Assembly: GCA_013214945.1 (NCBI GenBank)
Contig: JABSRT010000020.1
Coordinates: 1-64,000 of the forward strand
Source of the DNA: Gammaproteobacteria bacterium
GTDB lineage: Bacteria; Pseudomonadota; Gammaproteobacteria; Enterobacterales; Psychrobiaceae
Direction of reading: 5' to 3'
DNA length: 64,000 nt
Of the stretch, positions 55,202-63,852 are shown piece by piece. Positions within the stretch are counted from its first letter, which is position 1. The number at the start of each line of letters is the position of its first letter. The position numbers and the translations under genes were made by a program. The notes below the pieces were generated by a model. The model saw only the letters and a list, made by a program, of their open reading frames with translations. It was not told where the DNA came from and made no database searches.

Positions 55202-55507
55202 TTAGTCGCTGGTTAATTTGGAATTCACACTGGTGATTTTGTCGAGCATAGTTTGCTCGCGGTCAGTGCGAGTCCCAATTTTTAGGTGGCTGGTGATCCG
55301 TACAGCGCCCGACTGATGCAGCGTTTTATGGCATTGTTTGACCGCCGCCATTACCTCGTCCCATTCGCCTTCGACATTAGTGCCAAATCCGTGCATGGTA
55401 TGGGTTAAGCCTGACCGTTCAAAAATTTTTTGGCACATGGCGACATAAGGAGACACTGAAATTCCAACGCCACTAGGTGACACCATGATATCGATGAGTA
55501 CGTACAT
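55202..55507 (-). CDS. MTH1187/YkoF family thiamine-binding protein
   Basis: A 101-residue small alpha/beta protein of the family whose members bind thiamine or its precursors, often as part of salvage or transport. The opening IDIMVSPSGVGISVSPYVA and the central HGFGTNVEGEWDEVMAAVKQCH are typical. No thiamine transport or synthesis gene is adjacent, and it converges on tyrR with a 20-bp gap. Its role here is therefore open. Confidence 0.85.
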   Translation of the reverse strand: MYVLIDIMVSPSGVGISVSPYVAMCQKIFERSGLTHTMHGFGTNVEGEWDEVMAAVKQCHKTLHQSGAVRITSHLKIGTRTDREQTMLDKITSVNSKLTSD

Positions 55508-55636
55508 TGTTTTGCCTTGTAGCTAAGGTCGAGCTTACATGTTTGATTATCTAATCCACGTATAACACGACTATTAAATGAGAATAGCTATTTGACCTCG
55601 TTGCAGTCCGTGGCGCAAGGTCCAATTACAGTCATT

Positions 55637-57376
55637 TTATATAGCCATCAGATTACTCGCCATTAATTTTGTCAATGCATTGATATCGACAGGTTTAGCC
55701 ATGCAATTATTGGCACCAGAGTCAATTGCTTCTAATTGGTCAGCCCGGCTTGCCTTAGCGGTAATCGCAATAACGGGTAACATGGCGTAGTTTGATTGTT
55801 CTCGAATTTTTTTAATCGCGGTATTACCGTCCATGATAGGCATCATAATGTCCATCAGCACGATATCGATGGTAGGGTTAGTATTTAACTTATCTAAGGC
55901 GTCTTGGCCATTCTCTGCCACCGTAATTTTCATATTAAAGGGCTTTAACCCTTGGATTAAGGAAAAGACGTTGCGCGGATTATCGTCAACAATTAAAACC
56001 TCCTTACCGACCATTGCCGGGTGATCAATTACCCGAGTGCTTTGGGCCTGGATGGTTTTATTGGGCAGTGTAAATTCTTTTAATGGTAAGGTCAGGGTAA
56101 AAGTGCTGCCGCTGTCTAATTGGCTAGTTACGGTCAACGTGCCTTGTATAAGCTTGACGATCTCTTTAGAAATAGCTAAGCCTAATCCGGTACCGCCATA
56201 TTGCCTCGATGTCGAGCCGTCGACTTGCTGAAAGCTTTTAAAAATACCCTCGAGCTGATCTTCCGCAATGCCAATGCCCGTATCTACGACTTTAAAAACA
56301 ATTGATTTGCGAGGGTGTTCACGATATTCCATGAACAAAGAAACACTGCCATTATTGGTGAATTTAATTGCGTTGCCAATTAAATTGCTCAAAACTTGCT
56401 TAACCTTTTGCAGATCAACCCGAAACATCTCGGGTAAATCCCCCTTTAATGTCAGATTAAATTCTAATGCTTTATTGTGTGCTAAGACGCTAAATTCTTG
56501 TTTAAGCACCTCGGTTAGATCGCTAATATAGAAATTGTCATAGTTGACACTTAATTGACCCGTTTCAAGTTGTGAAAGCTCTAGAATATCCTCAATTAAC
56601 GCCAAAAGTTCGGCGCCGCTGTTATTTATAATTTTGGCCGACTCAATTTGATCTGGTTCTAAGTTGGCTTCATCGTTGTCGGCTAACAAGCGCGACAAAA
56701 TTAAAATAGAGTTCAGTGGTGTTCGTAACTCGTGTGACATATTGGCCAAAAACTGAGATTTATAGCGATTTGAAAGCTCAAGTGCTTTGACATTTTCTTC
56801 TATTTGCAATGCGACCTCGGCCATTTCAGCGTTGATCTCTTCAACCGCTTCCTTTTCAATCATTAACTGTATTTTAGATTGTTCTAACGAGACTAAATCC
56901 TGGTATGAGCGCACTGCCGTAACGATTGAACAAAACAACTTACTGGCGGTCAGCTCATTCTTTTCTTTGTAATCGTTAATCCGATATTTTAAAATAACTT
57001 CTTCTTCCGGGGTGCTGCCCGGTTGTCCTGTCCGTAGAATAATACGCACCGTGTTTAGCGCGAGCTCTTCGCGAATAATCCGACAAGCGTCGAGGCCGGC
57101 TTGGTCACTTTCCATCACAACGTCTAGTAAGATAACCGCAAAATCAGATTGTGTTTTTAACAATTGGGTCGCTTCGTAACCACTGAAAACACTGTGAAAA
57201 CGCAATTTTCTACCATCAATTTCTTTTGACCTAAGCACCGTTTTTGTAATGTTATGGACAGCAGCATCGTCATCTACTATTAATATATCCCAATACTGGT
57301 GCGGTGTTTGCGCTTCAGCAGGTTGTGGTTGTGTTACGTTATCCGGTGCTTCTTCAGCAAACAAAAATTCACTCAT
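55637..57376 (-). CDS. REC-histidine kinase-REC hybrid
   Basis: A 579-residue soluble hybrid kinase. Order: receiver 1 (about 18-145, phospho-acceptor Asp85 in LLDVVM), coiled coil (about 150-205), HisKA with His215 in MSHELRTPLNS, HATPase_c (about 320-430, DTGIGIAEDQLEGIF and GGTGLGLAIS), and receiver 2 (about 450-575, Asp509 in LMDIMMPIMDG). I use the ATG at 57376 because GGAG lies 6 nt upstream; the ATG at 57388 overlaps that site. Its first receiver and N-terminus (MSEFLFAEE) resemble those of the gene upstream in the operon. It is probably the last step of the phosphorelay. No output DNA-binding domain is present. Confidence 0.92.
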   Translation of the reverse strand: MSEFLFAEEAPDNVTQPQPAEAQTPHQYWDILIVDDDAAVHNITKTVLRSKEIDGRKLRFHSVFSGYEATQLLKTQSDFAVILLDVVMESDQAGLDACRIIREELALNTVRIILRTGQPGSTPEEEVILKYRINDYKEKNELTASKLFCSIVTAVRSYQDLVSLEQSKIQLMIEKEAVEEINAEMAEVALQIEENVKALELSNRYKSQFLANMSHELRTPLNSILILSRLLADNDEANLEPDQIESAKIINNSGAELLALIEDILELSQLETGQLSVNYDNFYISDLTEVLKQEFSVLAHNKALEFNLTLKGDLPEMFRVDLQKVKQVLSNLIGNAIKFTNNGSVSLFMEYREHPRKSIVFKVVDTGIGIAEDQLEGIFKSFQQVDGSTSRQYGGTGLGLAISKEIVKLIQGTLTVTSQLDSGSTFTLTLPLKEFTLPNKTIQAQSTRVIDHPAMVGKEVLIVDDNPRNVFSLIQGLKPFNMKITVAENGQDALDKLNTNPTIDIVLMDIMMPIMDGNTAIKKIREQSNYAMLPVIAITAKASRADQLEAIDSGANNCMAKPVDINALTKLMASNLMAI

Positions 57377-57449
57377 CACATACTCCATTTGTGCTTAACA
57401 CTTCAAACAAGCAAGTGTTTTCCGTCTTAATCTGGTCGATTACAGTTGT

Positions 57450-58958
57450 TTAATAAGCGTGGTCAAAAAACTGTAATCGATGATAAATTTCAATGTTTTT
57501 AATTAATAAAGCCACAAGTTTGGGATCATAATGGGCTAGGTGTTGCTTGGTTAACAAGTCCGCTACGTCACCATTAGGCCAAGCTTTCTCATGATCATAG
57601 CGATGACTTAAGCTATCAAATACTCGGACTAACGCCACAATTCGAGTTTCGATTGCTATTTCAGTGCCGCTCAGTTGTTTGGGTTGGCCACTGCCATCAA
57701 AATTTTCACCTTGTTGTTGCAATATGTTTTGTAAAATCAACAATTGGCTATCATTTAATGGATGCATATTGTCGACTACATCATGAGTATCAGCGGGTTG
57801 GCGTTGATAATTACCCAGCAGTTGAGCATCACGATTAAACAACAGGGCGTGTTTGATATCCGTTGCTACACTTGGCTCTAATCCAAAGTCTAACGCTAAC
57901 TGATAAGCTAACTTGGCGACGTTATGCAATTGATCATTTTGCGGGATGTTGGCTCGATTCAATATATTAATGCAATGCGTTATATTATCTTGCTGTGATT
58001 GTGTTTGTTGTTGATATGCGCAAAGATTATCAACCGCCACTTGAATGTTACTCGAGAATATTGCTAACAGTTCTAAATCTAAGCGGGTCAGCGGACGACC
58101 AGCTTCTAAATAGAGAATGTATTGATCTTGTGGTCCAAAATAAAACCGAGCTAAATACTCTTTTTTCTTGCTCAATGATTGCTCTGGGCTATTGCTGATA
58201 ATAACGCGCTGTTTCAATGCGGTTATATATGCGTCCAAATCGGCTATATCGTCACCGCCAAAACAGGACATTAAGCTAACATTTTCAATGTCGACCTTGT
58301 TATTAGGCTGGCCGTTACTCTTTACTTCAAAAACAAATGAGCGCTCACAGTAATCGATCAGTGTAACCAGCTGACTTAAGACGCCGTCCATTAATAATGG
58401 CACTGAATTGACTTTGCTTAACTGCTGGGTTGCGACAATAATTTTATTTAGCCCAGCTTTGTTTTGTTTAACTTTGACTAAATTTTGATAAGAGCGCAGG
58501 GCACTGACTAGGCAAGTAAAAAGTTTTTGAGCTGAAATCTCCGTTTTTTCTTTATAATCATTGATTTTATATTTTAAAATCACTTCATTTTCAGGGTTAG
58601 CACCAGGCTGTCCGGTGCGGATAATGATTTGAACCATGTCATTGTTAAGATCTTCACGAATAGTCTTGCACAGTCTTAATCCGGCGTCTTCAGTTTCCAT
58701 CACTACATCGAGGAATATGACGGCAATATCATCGTGGGTGGTGAGCTGTTCCAAAGCCTCTTTAGCAGTGTAGGCGCTGATTAGGTTAACATTACGGCCA
58801 TCGATGACGACATTACCCAGCACAGCTTTTGTGACTTTATGGACTAAAAGTTCATCGTCAACAATAAGTACTTTCCAGCTCGATTTATTGCTGGCAATAT
58901 CGGGTTGCTGTGTCGCTGGTTCGATGGCCAGCTCACCGGCAAACAAATAATTGTCCAT
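57450..58958 (-). CDS. Response regulator with DUF3369 and degenerate HD-GYP-like domain
   Basis: A 502-residue cytoplasmic protein. A receiver domain (about 25-150, Asp84 in IFLDVVM) is followed by a DUF3369 sensor segment (about 175-330) and a C-terminal region that follows the HD-GYP layout. The metal-binding HD pair is missing (ALLFNRD where ALLHDIGK is expected), HHE is QGE, and GYP is GQP (FDGSGQP near residue 420). DVFDSL-like and YDPKLV landmarks remain. It should not hydrolyse cyclic-di-GMP and may be a binding or protein-interaction module. It is 21 nt downstream of the kinase gene. Confidence 0.88.
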   Translation of the reverse strand: MDNYLFAGELAIEPATQQPDIASNKSSWKVLIVDDELLVHKVTKAVLGNVVIDGRNVNLISAYTAKEALEQLTTHDDIAVIFLDVVMETEDAGLRLCKTIREDLNNDMVQIIIRTGQPGANPENEVILKYKINDYKEKTEISAQKLFTCLVSALRSYQNLVKVKQNKAGLNKIIVATQQLSKVNSVPLLMDGVLSQLVTLIDYCERSFVFEVKSNGQPNNKVDIENVSLMSCFGGDDIADLDAYITALKQRVIISNSPEQSLSKKKEYLARFYFGPQDQYILYLEAGRPLTRLDLELLAIFSSNIQVAVDNLCAYQQQTQSQQDNITHCINILNRANIPQNDQLHNVAKLAYQLALDFGLEPSVATDIKHALLFNRDAQLLGNYQRQPADTHDVVDNMHPLNDSQLLILQNILQQQGENFDGSGQPKQLSGTEIAIETRIVALVRVFDSLSHRYDHEKAWPNGDVADLLTKQHLAHYDPKLVALLIKNIEIYHRLQFFDHAY

Positions 58959-58979
58959 CTTTATGACTCCAATAAATGA

Positions 58980-61028
58980 TTAGCTGTTAACATTGGCTGA
59001 AAGTGTTTCTGGTGAAGTCACCTCAGCATGACTACTCTGCGCTTTTAAAGGCAGGGTTAAGGTATACTGGGTGCCTTCACCCAGCTCAGATGTTAGCTTT
59101 ATTACACCATGCAGTTTATCGTTGACTAAGGCCTGAACAATATTCATGCCGAGCCCGGTTCCGCCTCTAGCACGTTTAGTGGTAAAAAAAGCTTCGTACA
59201 GGTTGTTCTGGGTTTGCTTATCCATGCCAATGCCATCGTCGCGATAATCTAGAATTAAATTCTCCCCGTCAATCACGGCACTAATCGTAATTTCACCCTG
59301 ATCTAGACCATCAAATCCATGTAATATCGAGTTATTCATGAAGTTGGTATAAATTTGGTAAAAGACGCCTGGGTAACTATCAATCACAATATCATCAGCA
59401 ATTAGGTTGCTGATATGAAACTTTTTATCAATACTGCGCCGCATGCTGGCCAATAAATTATTTAAATGATCTTTAAGATTGAATTGTTGCAGATGCTCTT
59501 GGTGTTCATTTACCGACACTAACTTAAATGATTTAATCAGTTGGGCGGCTTTTTCAAGGCTAGTCGACATTGAATCGGTTAAGCTTATCGTCGAGTCTAA
59601 ATACTCGGTTAATGAATCTTTGGTTAACTTACCATCTTTAACTTTGTCCGCCATGATGTTGCTGTCCGAATAGATATGAGTTGCAGCGGTTAGTGCTAAT
59701 CCGACCGGCGTATTAAGCTCATGAGCGACGCCTTGTACCATGTTACCTATGGTCGCCATCCGTTCTGACTTTGCCAGCTGCGTTTGGGTTTCCTTTAAGG
59801 TCACAATACTTTGTTCAAGTTGTTGCGTCCTTTGGTGAACCATCTCTTCGAGGTTTTCTTGATGTAGCTTTAATTCTTGGCGATTTTCAAGTAATACTTG
59901 CGCCGTTTGCTTTGCTTCAATTAACAATTGCTCGGTTTGATTATTTTTCTCTTTAAATATTTGGGCTGATTTGGCCATTGCGCCAATTTCATTTTTATAT
60001 TGTAAACCGGGGATTTGTTCAACATCCAACCCTTTAGATAATGAGCTTAATGTCGTGGTAATTTGATGTAATGGGTCGACAATACCACGCGCAGTATACC
60101 AGGCGAAAAATAATCCCATGATGACAGACAGTGCCGCGGAAATTTTTAAGGTATCTGAAAACTTATTGACCCGTTGGTTAAACTCCAAAAACAACAGCTC
60201 GCGTTGATTTAATGAAATGTTTTTTAGTTCGTTAGAGCTACGTGAAAACTCACTGGCTTGACCTGCTATTACACCATTGAAGATAAACAGATAACCTCGA
60301 GTAAGGCGAAAAATTTGAGCCGACTTACTTTTATAACTACGTAGGTCGGCAATCATACCCTGAGCAATGCCCTGTTTGCCGAGCTGTTCTAATTGTGGTT
60401 TTACTGAAATTAGTAGCTGCAGTGCTTGATATAGCCGTTTGCGGCTGTCTTTTGAGCGTTTAGAATCAGGACTCGTCACATATAACAGCATTGATTTCTG
60501 CGCACTAAGCACGTTCATCTGACTGGCCAATAATTGATACTTTAGCTGTTCAGACAATTGTTCATCACCGATTAGTTTAGCAAAGGCGAGTTCAAGGCGG
60601 TCAATCAGCGCTAAAGAAGTGCCATGTAGTAACAGGTCCCGTTCACTTCGGTCCTCTGCTGCCCTGACAAATTGTTCGGTCAACAGAACGATAGATTGCT
60701 GCATATTCAACAAAATTTTATTTTGTTGTGCAGTATTGGCCTGGGCACGATTTATAAAGGCTAATTTTTCGGTTAACTCGACGGATAAATGGGTCACCTT
60801 ATCGAAAATAGAAGACATACCAGCATCAGCATATAAAATAATGTAACGCTGCAGCTGTTCGATCATCGAATCAACCTCGGCAATTTCATTATAAAATTTT
60901 GATGAGGACTTTAATGTCTGCTGGGTATTGTTCATTCGTTGCAGTGAAAAATGACTGATAAAGAATGTCGTTAATATCACTAAGATGATGCCGCCAAACC
61001 CAAAATTTAATCGTGTTCCTATTTTCAT
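58980..61028 (-). CDS. Membrane histidine kinase with periplasmic helical sensor
   Basis: A 682-residue inner-membrane kinase. Membrane segments at about 13-32 and 292-312 flank a long, mostly helical periplasmic domain (about 33-290) resembling TorS/HBM-type four-helix sensors. A HAMP-like region (about 313-365) and a coiled coil (about 370-420) lead to the dimerisation helix with His436 in QGVAHELNTPVG, and HATPase_c (about 545-665; DDGIGMDKQTQ and RGGTGLGMNIV). It has no receiver of its own, so it must pass phosphate to the two downstream proteins. It lies 35 nt after the binding protein gene, which probably senses the ligand for it. Confidence 0.9.
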   Translation of the reverse strand: MKIGTRLNFGFGGIILVILTTFFISHFSLQRMNNTQQTLKSSSKFYNEIAEVDSMIEQLQRYIILYADAGMSSIFDKVTHLSVELTEKLAFINRAQANTAQQNKILLNMQQSIVLLTEQFVRAAEDRSERDLLLHGTSLALIDRLELAFAKLIGDEQLSEQLKYQLLASQMNVLSAQKSMLLYVTSPDSKRSKDSRKRLYQALQLLISVKPQLEQLGKQGIAQGMIADLRSYKSKSAQIFRLTRGYLFIFNGVIAGQASEFSRSSNELKNISLNQRELLFLEFNQRVNKFSDTLKISAALSVIMGLFFAWYTARGIVDPLHQITTTLSSLSKGLDVEQIPGLQYKNEIGAMAKSAQIFKEKNNQTEQLLIEAKQTAQVLLENRQELKLHQENLEEMVHQRTQQLEQSIVTLKETQTQLAKSERMATIGNMVQGVAHELNTPVGLALTAATHIYSDSNIMADKVKDGKLTKDSLTEYLDSTISLTDSMSTSLEKAAQLIKSFKLVSVNEHQEHLQQFNLKDHLNNLLASMRRSIDKKFHISNLIADDIVIDSYPGVFYQIYTNFMNNSILHGFDGLDQGEITISAVIDGENLILDYRDDGIGMDKQTQNNLYEAFFTTKRARGGTGLGMNIVQALVNDKLHGVIKLTSELGEGTQYTLTLPLKAQSSHAEVTSPETLSANVNS

Positions 61029-61063
61029 AATCTATTTGGTCACCGTTGATTGCTCAGCTGGAA

Positions 61064-62320
61064 TTAAGACACGATAAATTCATACCAACGTGCCAGGCTA
61101 TATTCATAGGTATCCATTACCGTATTCCACACGGCGACATTACTTAAGCGTTGTTGATATGAACCACCAGAGCGAAAAGCGCCTTTGGCAACGACAATGC
61201 TGCCATCTGTGCCCATTAAGTCTGTTCTTGCCGGTTTGCCATCGTACCAATAGTCCCACTCATCTTGACTGAGGTGAGCGCGTGAACGCTCGGGATTTGA
61301 AATGTAATATCCTTGGCGAGCGATAAAGGCACCAGCCCAACCAGACAACCACCAATTCATGTACTCATACGCGATGTCTTTAACCTCGTCATCTGCTTCA
61401 CTCGACAGACACATCACACCATGCCATGCGCGGAATCCTTCTTTGGGCGCCGCATAAGCAACGGGAATATTCATTTTGTTAAGTGTCGATACCGCGGGGG
61501 AGAACATGCTTTCGATCACCACATTATTACTGCTCATTAAATTGACCGACTCAGGCACACTGTTCCAAATTCCATTAAAGTGGCCGCGTTTTTTATAACC
61601 AATCAGAATGTCGAATAATTTATCGACTTCGGGTCGGGTCATTTGTCCGATATCTTTGAATGTCATCAGGCCTTTTGCTTGTGCCGCTAGTGCCATATCG
61701 AAGATGCCAATGGTTGGCGCATTGACCAAACCGACCTTGCCATGCCATCGTTCATCAAGCAGCCAAGCCCAGCTCTCGGTTTCATAGGCAATGCCGCGTT
61801 CAATATGACGGGTGTTATAACCGAACGAGTCAACATTATGGACGTAAGGCAAGAAGGATATTTTACCGGTGTGTTTTTCGCCTAGGGTGCCGTCTTCTTG
61901 TACATTGAGGATTTTAAAGGGCGCATCACCGGCCCCAATTCTGGCATTAGGGGTTATTCGACCGGTTTTGGTTAGGTTATTAATTTCATCCCAGTGAGTT
62001 AAGCGCGATACATCAATAGGCTGAATGGCATCTGCTTCCCACAATATGTTGATACTGTCTGACCATTGTTCGTATAAATCAAAAGAACCGGGTCGTGAAG
62101 CAGCTTTTTGTAATACATGCGAGCTGCCGCCGGGTTCAAATTCGAGCGTAATACCTAAATCTTTTTCGGCTTGCTTACGGATTTCATCTTGCAAGGTGAC
62201 ATGGGTGCCTAAGATCCGTAAGGTTCTTTTCTTGGGGGCTGCATAAATAGCACTACTGGCTAAGGCATACGAAGCGCCCATTGCTGAAACTGATTTAATA
62301 AACTTTCTGCGACTAATCAT
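61064..62320 (-). CDS. Tat-exported PotD-like substrate-binding protein (likely kinase co-receptor)
   Basis: A 418-residue periplasmic binding protein of the spermidine/putrescine (PotD) type. The N-terminus has a twin-arginine signal: SRRKFIKS, a hydrophobic stretch, then SSAIYAA. Folded export through Tat is unusual for this family and suggests a cofactor or early folding. The start is the ATG at 62320, with AGGG 6 nt upstream; a TTG at 62341 only extends the frame. No permease or ATPase gene follows. Instead a membrane histidine kinase and two response regulators do, which suggests signalling rather than uptake. The ligand is unknown; a polyamine, amino acid or small anion is possible. Confidence 0.85.
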   Translation of the reverse strand: MISRRKFIKSVSAMGASYALASSAIYAAPKKRTLRILGTHVTLQDEIRKQAEKDLGITLEFEPGGSSHVLQKAASRPGSFDLYEQWSDSINILWEADAIQPIDVSRLTHWDEINNLTKTGRITPNARIGAGDAPFKILNVQEDGTLGEKHTGKISFLPYVHNVDSFGYNTRHIERGIAYETESWAWLLDERWHGKVGLVNAPTIGIFDMALAAQAKGLMTFKDIGQMTRPEVDKLFDILIGYKKRGHFNGIWNSVPESVNLMSSNNVVIESMFSPAVSTLNKMNIPVAYAAPKEGFRAWHGVMCLSSEADDEVKDIAYEYMNWWLSGWAGAFIARQGYYISNPERSRAHLSQDEWDYWYDGKPARTDLMGTDGSIVVAKGAFRSGGSYQQRLSNVAVWNTVMDTYEYSLARWYEFIVS

Positions 62321-62640
62321 ATTTATCCCTAAATTTACCAAGTCATTAATCGTGTAAACAAATGAACCGGGGGTTTAGCTGTTATCAAAACTTTATGTGT
62401 TAAAACGGTGTGCTAATGCCAAGGATGGCTTAACAACGCATAAGAATGATGATAACGAGTTATAATTTATGGAGTATGAGCTTAGAGATACAACGTAAGA
62501 GGGGTCGCTCTAAAATCCTTATTAGTGCTCAACTACTATCCATGTAGTTCATTTAATTTAAGCACTGCCACTATCTCAATGCAAGATCTAATCTTATATA
62601 TTTAGTCCTATTCATTTAGTAATACAAAGGGGTGAGCAGG
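62321..62640. other. 320-bp divergent region upstream of the signalling operon
   Basis: No gene seen. It must hold the promoter of the four-gene leftward operon; no inverted repeat or known operator stood out. The rightward side ends in an AAAGGGG ribosome site for the binding-protein fragment. Confidence 0.4.
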
Positions 62641-63144
62641 ATGGCTAGTCAGTGTTTAGTCATAAAAGATTGTGCCCAAGCAGCAATTGATAGAGGTATC
62701 ACCGATGGCATGACTAACAGCGCTCAAGACCAAGGCATTTGGAAAAGTTCATTTGGCTGTCCACTGAGACATTTTGGTGATTATGACCGAGCACTAAGAC
62801 AGATGGTGAGAACGATAGATGTGTTCAAGGTTAACATTTTCATTAGCACTGGCGGCGGCGGTCAATTTTTGCCTGCGAAATATCGAAAAGTAATAACACC
62901 TTTTAAAGCTGCTATTAAATCAGGGGAATTAATTATAGCGAATATTGATACTACTTTTTTGGCGCAACTAGAGTTTCTGACCGAAGGACTAGCAACGCTT
63001 AATGTCGGACAAAGACCCTATGAAATGGGGAAACGCAGTGCCATTGTGCTAAAGATGTTAACCGACGGCGAAGAAGTGCCGAAGATAATAAATACAGGGC
63101 TAACGTATTGTTTGCCCCAGACAGTTAAAACCTGTACTCAATAG
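62641..63144 (+). pseudogene. C-terminal fragment of a sugar-type periplasmic-binding protein
   Basis: A 167-codon frame whose second half reads like the end of a type-1 periplasmic-binding protein (Peripla_BP_4): ISTGGGGQFLP, then NVGQRPYEMGKRSAIVLKML and a TGLTY-type tail. Such proteins are normally about 310-330 residues with a signal peptide. Here the N-terminal lobe and any signal are missing, and the first 40 residues are not recognised. An AAAGGGG purine run precedes the ATG at 62641 (GTG at 62632 also in frame), so it may still be translated. It could be a decayed gene or a stand-alone lobe. Confidence 0.5.
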
Positions 63145-63187
63145 CTGTTACTAATTTTCGTGGTGTCGTCGTAATGAGAGTATTGAC

Positions 63188-63520
63188 TTATACCCAATAA
63201 TTCTTTGCTAATATAACCGCCACAGACACTAGGGTTATCATAGTGATCGCTTCATAGCGACTAAACGAAATATGATTGCTAGGCGTATCACAAAGGCGTT
63301 CCATTACTTTTCTTGCATCATCGAGTTGCTGATCTTGATCTTTATGTTCGGCTTCATAGGCTGAGATAGCCATGGTTAACTGCCGCTCTACTAGGGGGTT
63401 ATAATCAGCCGTTGTTACTAAAATCAACGCTTGTTTGTATTGTTCATTACTTGTAATGCCGTTAGCGCCAAAGGGCAATATGTCCTGCAATGGGGCGGTA
63501 TTGGCGTTTGTAACAGTCAT
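63188..63520 (-). CDS. Small protein with C-terminal membrane anchor
   Basis: A 110-residue protein not recognised as a known family. The first 85 residues are hydrophilic and helical in character; the last 24 (AITMITLVSVAVILAKNYWV) form one membrane segment, so it looks tail-anchored with its bulk in the cytoplasm. The frame extends to 63550, but the ATG at 63520 has AAGGAA 5 nt upstream (complement), which decides the start. Neighbours do not suggest a role. Confidence 0.6.
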   Translation of the reverse strand: MTVTNANTAPLQDILPFGANGITSNEQYKQALILVTTADYNPLVERQLTMAISAYEAEHKDQDQQLDDARKVMERLCDTPSNHISFSRYEAITMITLVSVAVILAKNYWV

Positions 63521-63852
63521 TAATGTTCCTTGAATATCTAAACCACACAAATATTAATGGGCTGATTAGATGGACTTCGTTAAATATTGTGCTTAAATAA
63601 TTAGCAATAATATCATGTAAGCGCGATTGTCCTGTGACTCATTAGTTATTAGATAGAACTAAACTGGCTAAAAGCTAACTCGATACATCGCTAAATAATG
63701 ACGGCGTTGATTGAAGATTTATCCAGCTGTAGGTAAACTGCTTGTTACAGGATAAATCATGGTGATGTTATATTCTTGGTGTAATTAGTCCCTTTGAAGG
63801 TGGTTATTTACTTGTAGTATTTAGTTGTGTTTATTTAATTAATGGATAATTT
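63521..63852. other. 332-bp divergent intergenic region
   Basis: AT-rich DNA between the small membrane protein and the gene at the window edge. No gene, RNA or clear operator was seen. Confidence 0.4.

Noticed and set aside
61064-62320. Polyamine ABC transporter operon
   Set aside because: No permease or ATPase gene lies on either side; the following genes are a kinase and regulators.
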